Positions 5,141-5,452 of a stretch of 5,452 nt of DNA are shown piece by piece (positions within the stretch are counted from its first letter, which is position 1; every line of letters begins with the position of its first letter). Below the pieces are notes generated by a model. That model was given only the letters and a program-made list of their open reading frames with translations, did not search any database and was not told the DNA's origin. Both the position numbers and the translations under genes were made by a program. The stretch covers positions 1 to 5,452 of the forward strand of contig JAIOQC010000072.1 in the NCBI GenBank assembly GCA_021413565.1, in the 5' to 3' direction. The DNA comes from Candidatus Nomurabacteria bacterium (GTDB lineage: Bacteria > Patescibacteriota > Minisyncoccia > Phycocordibacterales > UBA9973).

Positions 5141-5452
5141 ATGAATATTACAAAGAATGAAATTTTTATAGTACTCATATTAATCTGTGTGGCTATTGTT
5201 CGTTTTGTGTTCTTTGTACCCAGTGCACCAGATTATAAAAATGTAATTGGACAAAAAGTAATTGTTGAAGGAGTAGTGATTGCTTTGCCAGATGTTCGAG
5301 CAAACAATCAAAGAATTACATTTCAACCAATAAATTCAAAAACAAATATTATTGCAATCGTGGATAGAAATATTGAAATTGATTATGGTGATTTAATCAA
5401 AGTAGTTGGACCACTGGAATCTCCAGAAAATTTTAAAACAAATAATGGTAGA
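5141..5452 (+). CDS. comEC: ComEC/Rec2-type DNA-uptake channel, N-terminal part (3' end missing)
   Basis: A frame of 104 codons starts at ATG 5141 and runs off the window without a stop. After a short polar start (M-N-I-T-K-N-E) comes one hydrophobic segment of about 19 residues (8-26, I-F-I-V-L-I-L-I and on), predicted as a membrane helix. A soluble beta-rich part follows, with V-I-V-E-G-V-V (about 43-49), L-P-D-V-R (52-56), D-Y-G-D-L-I-K-V-V-G (about 83-92) and P-E-N-F-K-T-N-N-G-R (95-104). This pattern is typical of the N-terminal OB-like domain (DUF4131) of ComEC, which in full-length proteins precedes the membrane competence domain that moves single-stranded DNA across the inner membrane. 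Those later domains are outside the window, so a truncated gene cannot be excluded. Confidence 0.8.
   Translation, partial: MNITKNEIFIVLILICVAIVRFVFFVPSAPDYKNVIGQKVIVEGVVIALPDVRANNQRITFQPINSKTNIIAIVDRNIEIDYGDLIKVVGPLESPENFKTNNGR

Noticed and set aside
1..5452. UGA-as-glycine code (Gracilibacteria or Absconditabacteria)
   Set aside because: All conserved genes read through at full length with the standard code and contain no in-frame TGA.

Overview
The window is AT-rich, densely coded and entirely plus-strand. It carries six protein genes (two cut by the window edges) with short gaps of 45-122 bases. The style points to a Candidate Phyla Radiation bacterium (Patescibacteria), most likely Parcubacteria. 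The grounds are the A/T-ending codons, a phosphoglycerate kinase and triosephosphate isomerase with group-typical variant motifs, a secreted Gly/Ser-rich protein of a kind I associate with Parcubacteria pilus genes, and recJ-rnhA-comEC clustering. This placement is inferred from protein style, not from a marker gene. All six frames are read intact with the standard code. TGA is not used as a sense codon, which argues against the UGA-glycine lineages (Gracilibacteria, Absconditabacteria).

Layout. Bases 1-722 hold the C-terminal end of an extracellular, beta-rich protein with repeated S-G-G turns, probably a PilX-like or pilus-associated surface protein. Bases 808-1560 (tpiA) and 1683-2816 (pgk) form a lower-glycolysis pair. 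They are separated by an unusual 122-base leader with a perfect 14-base inverted repeat that reaches the pgk start codon, a competing local hairpin, and a possible 27-codon ORF whose stop overlaps the pgk start (ATGA). Bases 2862-4529 encode RecJ and 4597-5076 encode RNase HI. A clear terminator overlaps the rnhA stop codon. Bases 5141-5452 begin a ComEC/Rec2 DNA-uptake channel gene that runs off the window.

Expression. tpiA, recJ and rnhA each have an extended -10 promoter element (TGn plus a TATAAT-like hexamer) ending only 6-9 bases before the ATG, with no room for a Shine-Dalgarno site. They are predicted to be leaderless or nearly so. comEC instead has an AAGGA ribosome-binding site. pgk has neither, and its start lies inside the leader structure.

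Together. TpiA and Pgk feed ATP-yielding glycolysis. The flanking genes (pilus-like surface protein, RecJ single-strand exonuclease, RNase HI, ComEC) could plausibly serve DNA capture, import and breakdown or recombination. That would suit a reduced organism that scavenges nucleotides, but this link rests on gene neighbourhood alone. I see no mobile element, CRISPR array, rRNA or tRNA gene, and no wholly new protein system. The most unusual item is the pgk leader.
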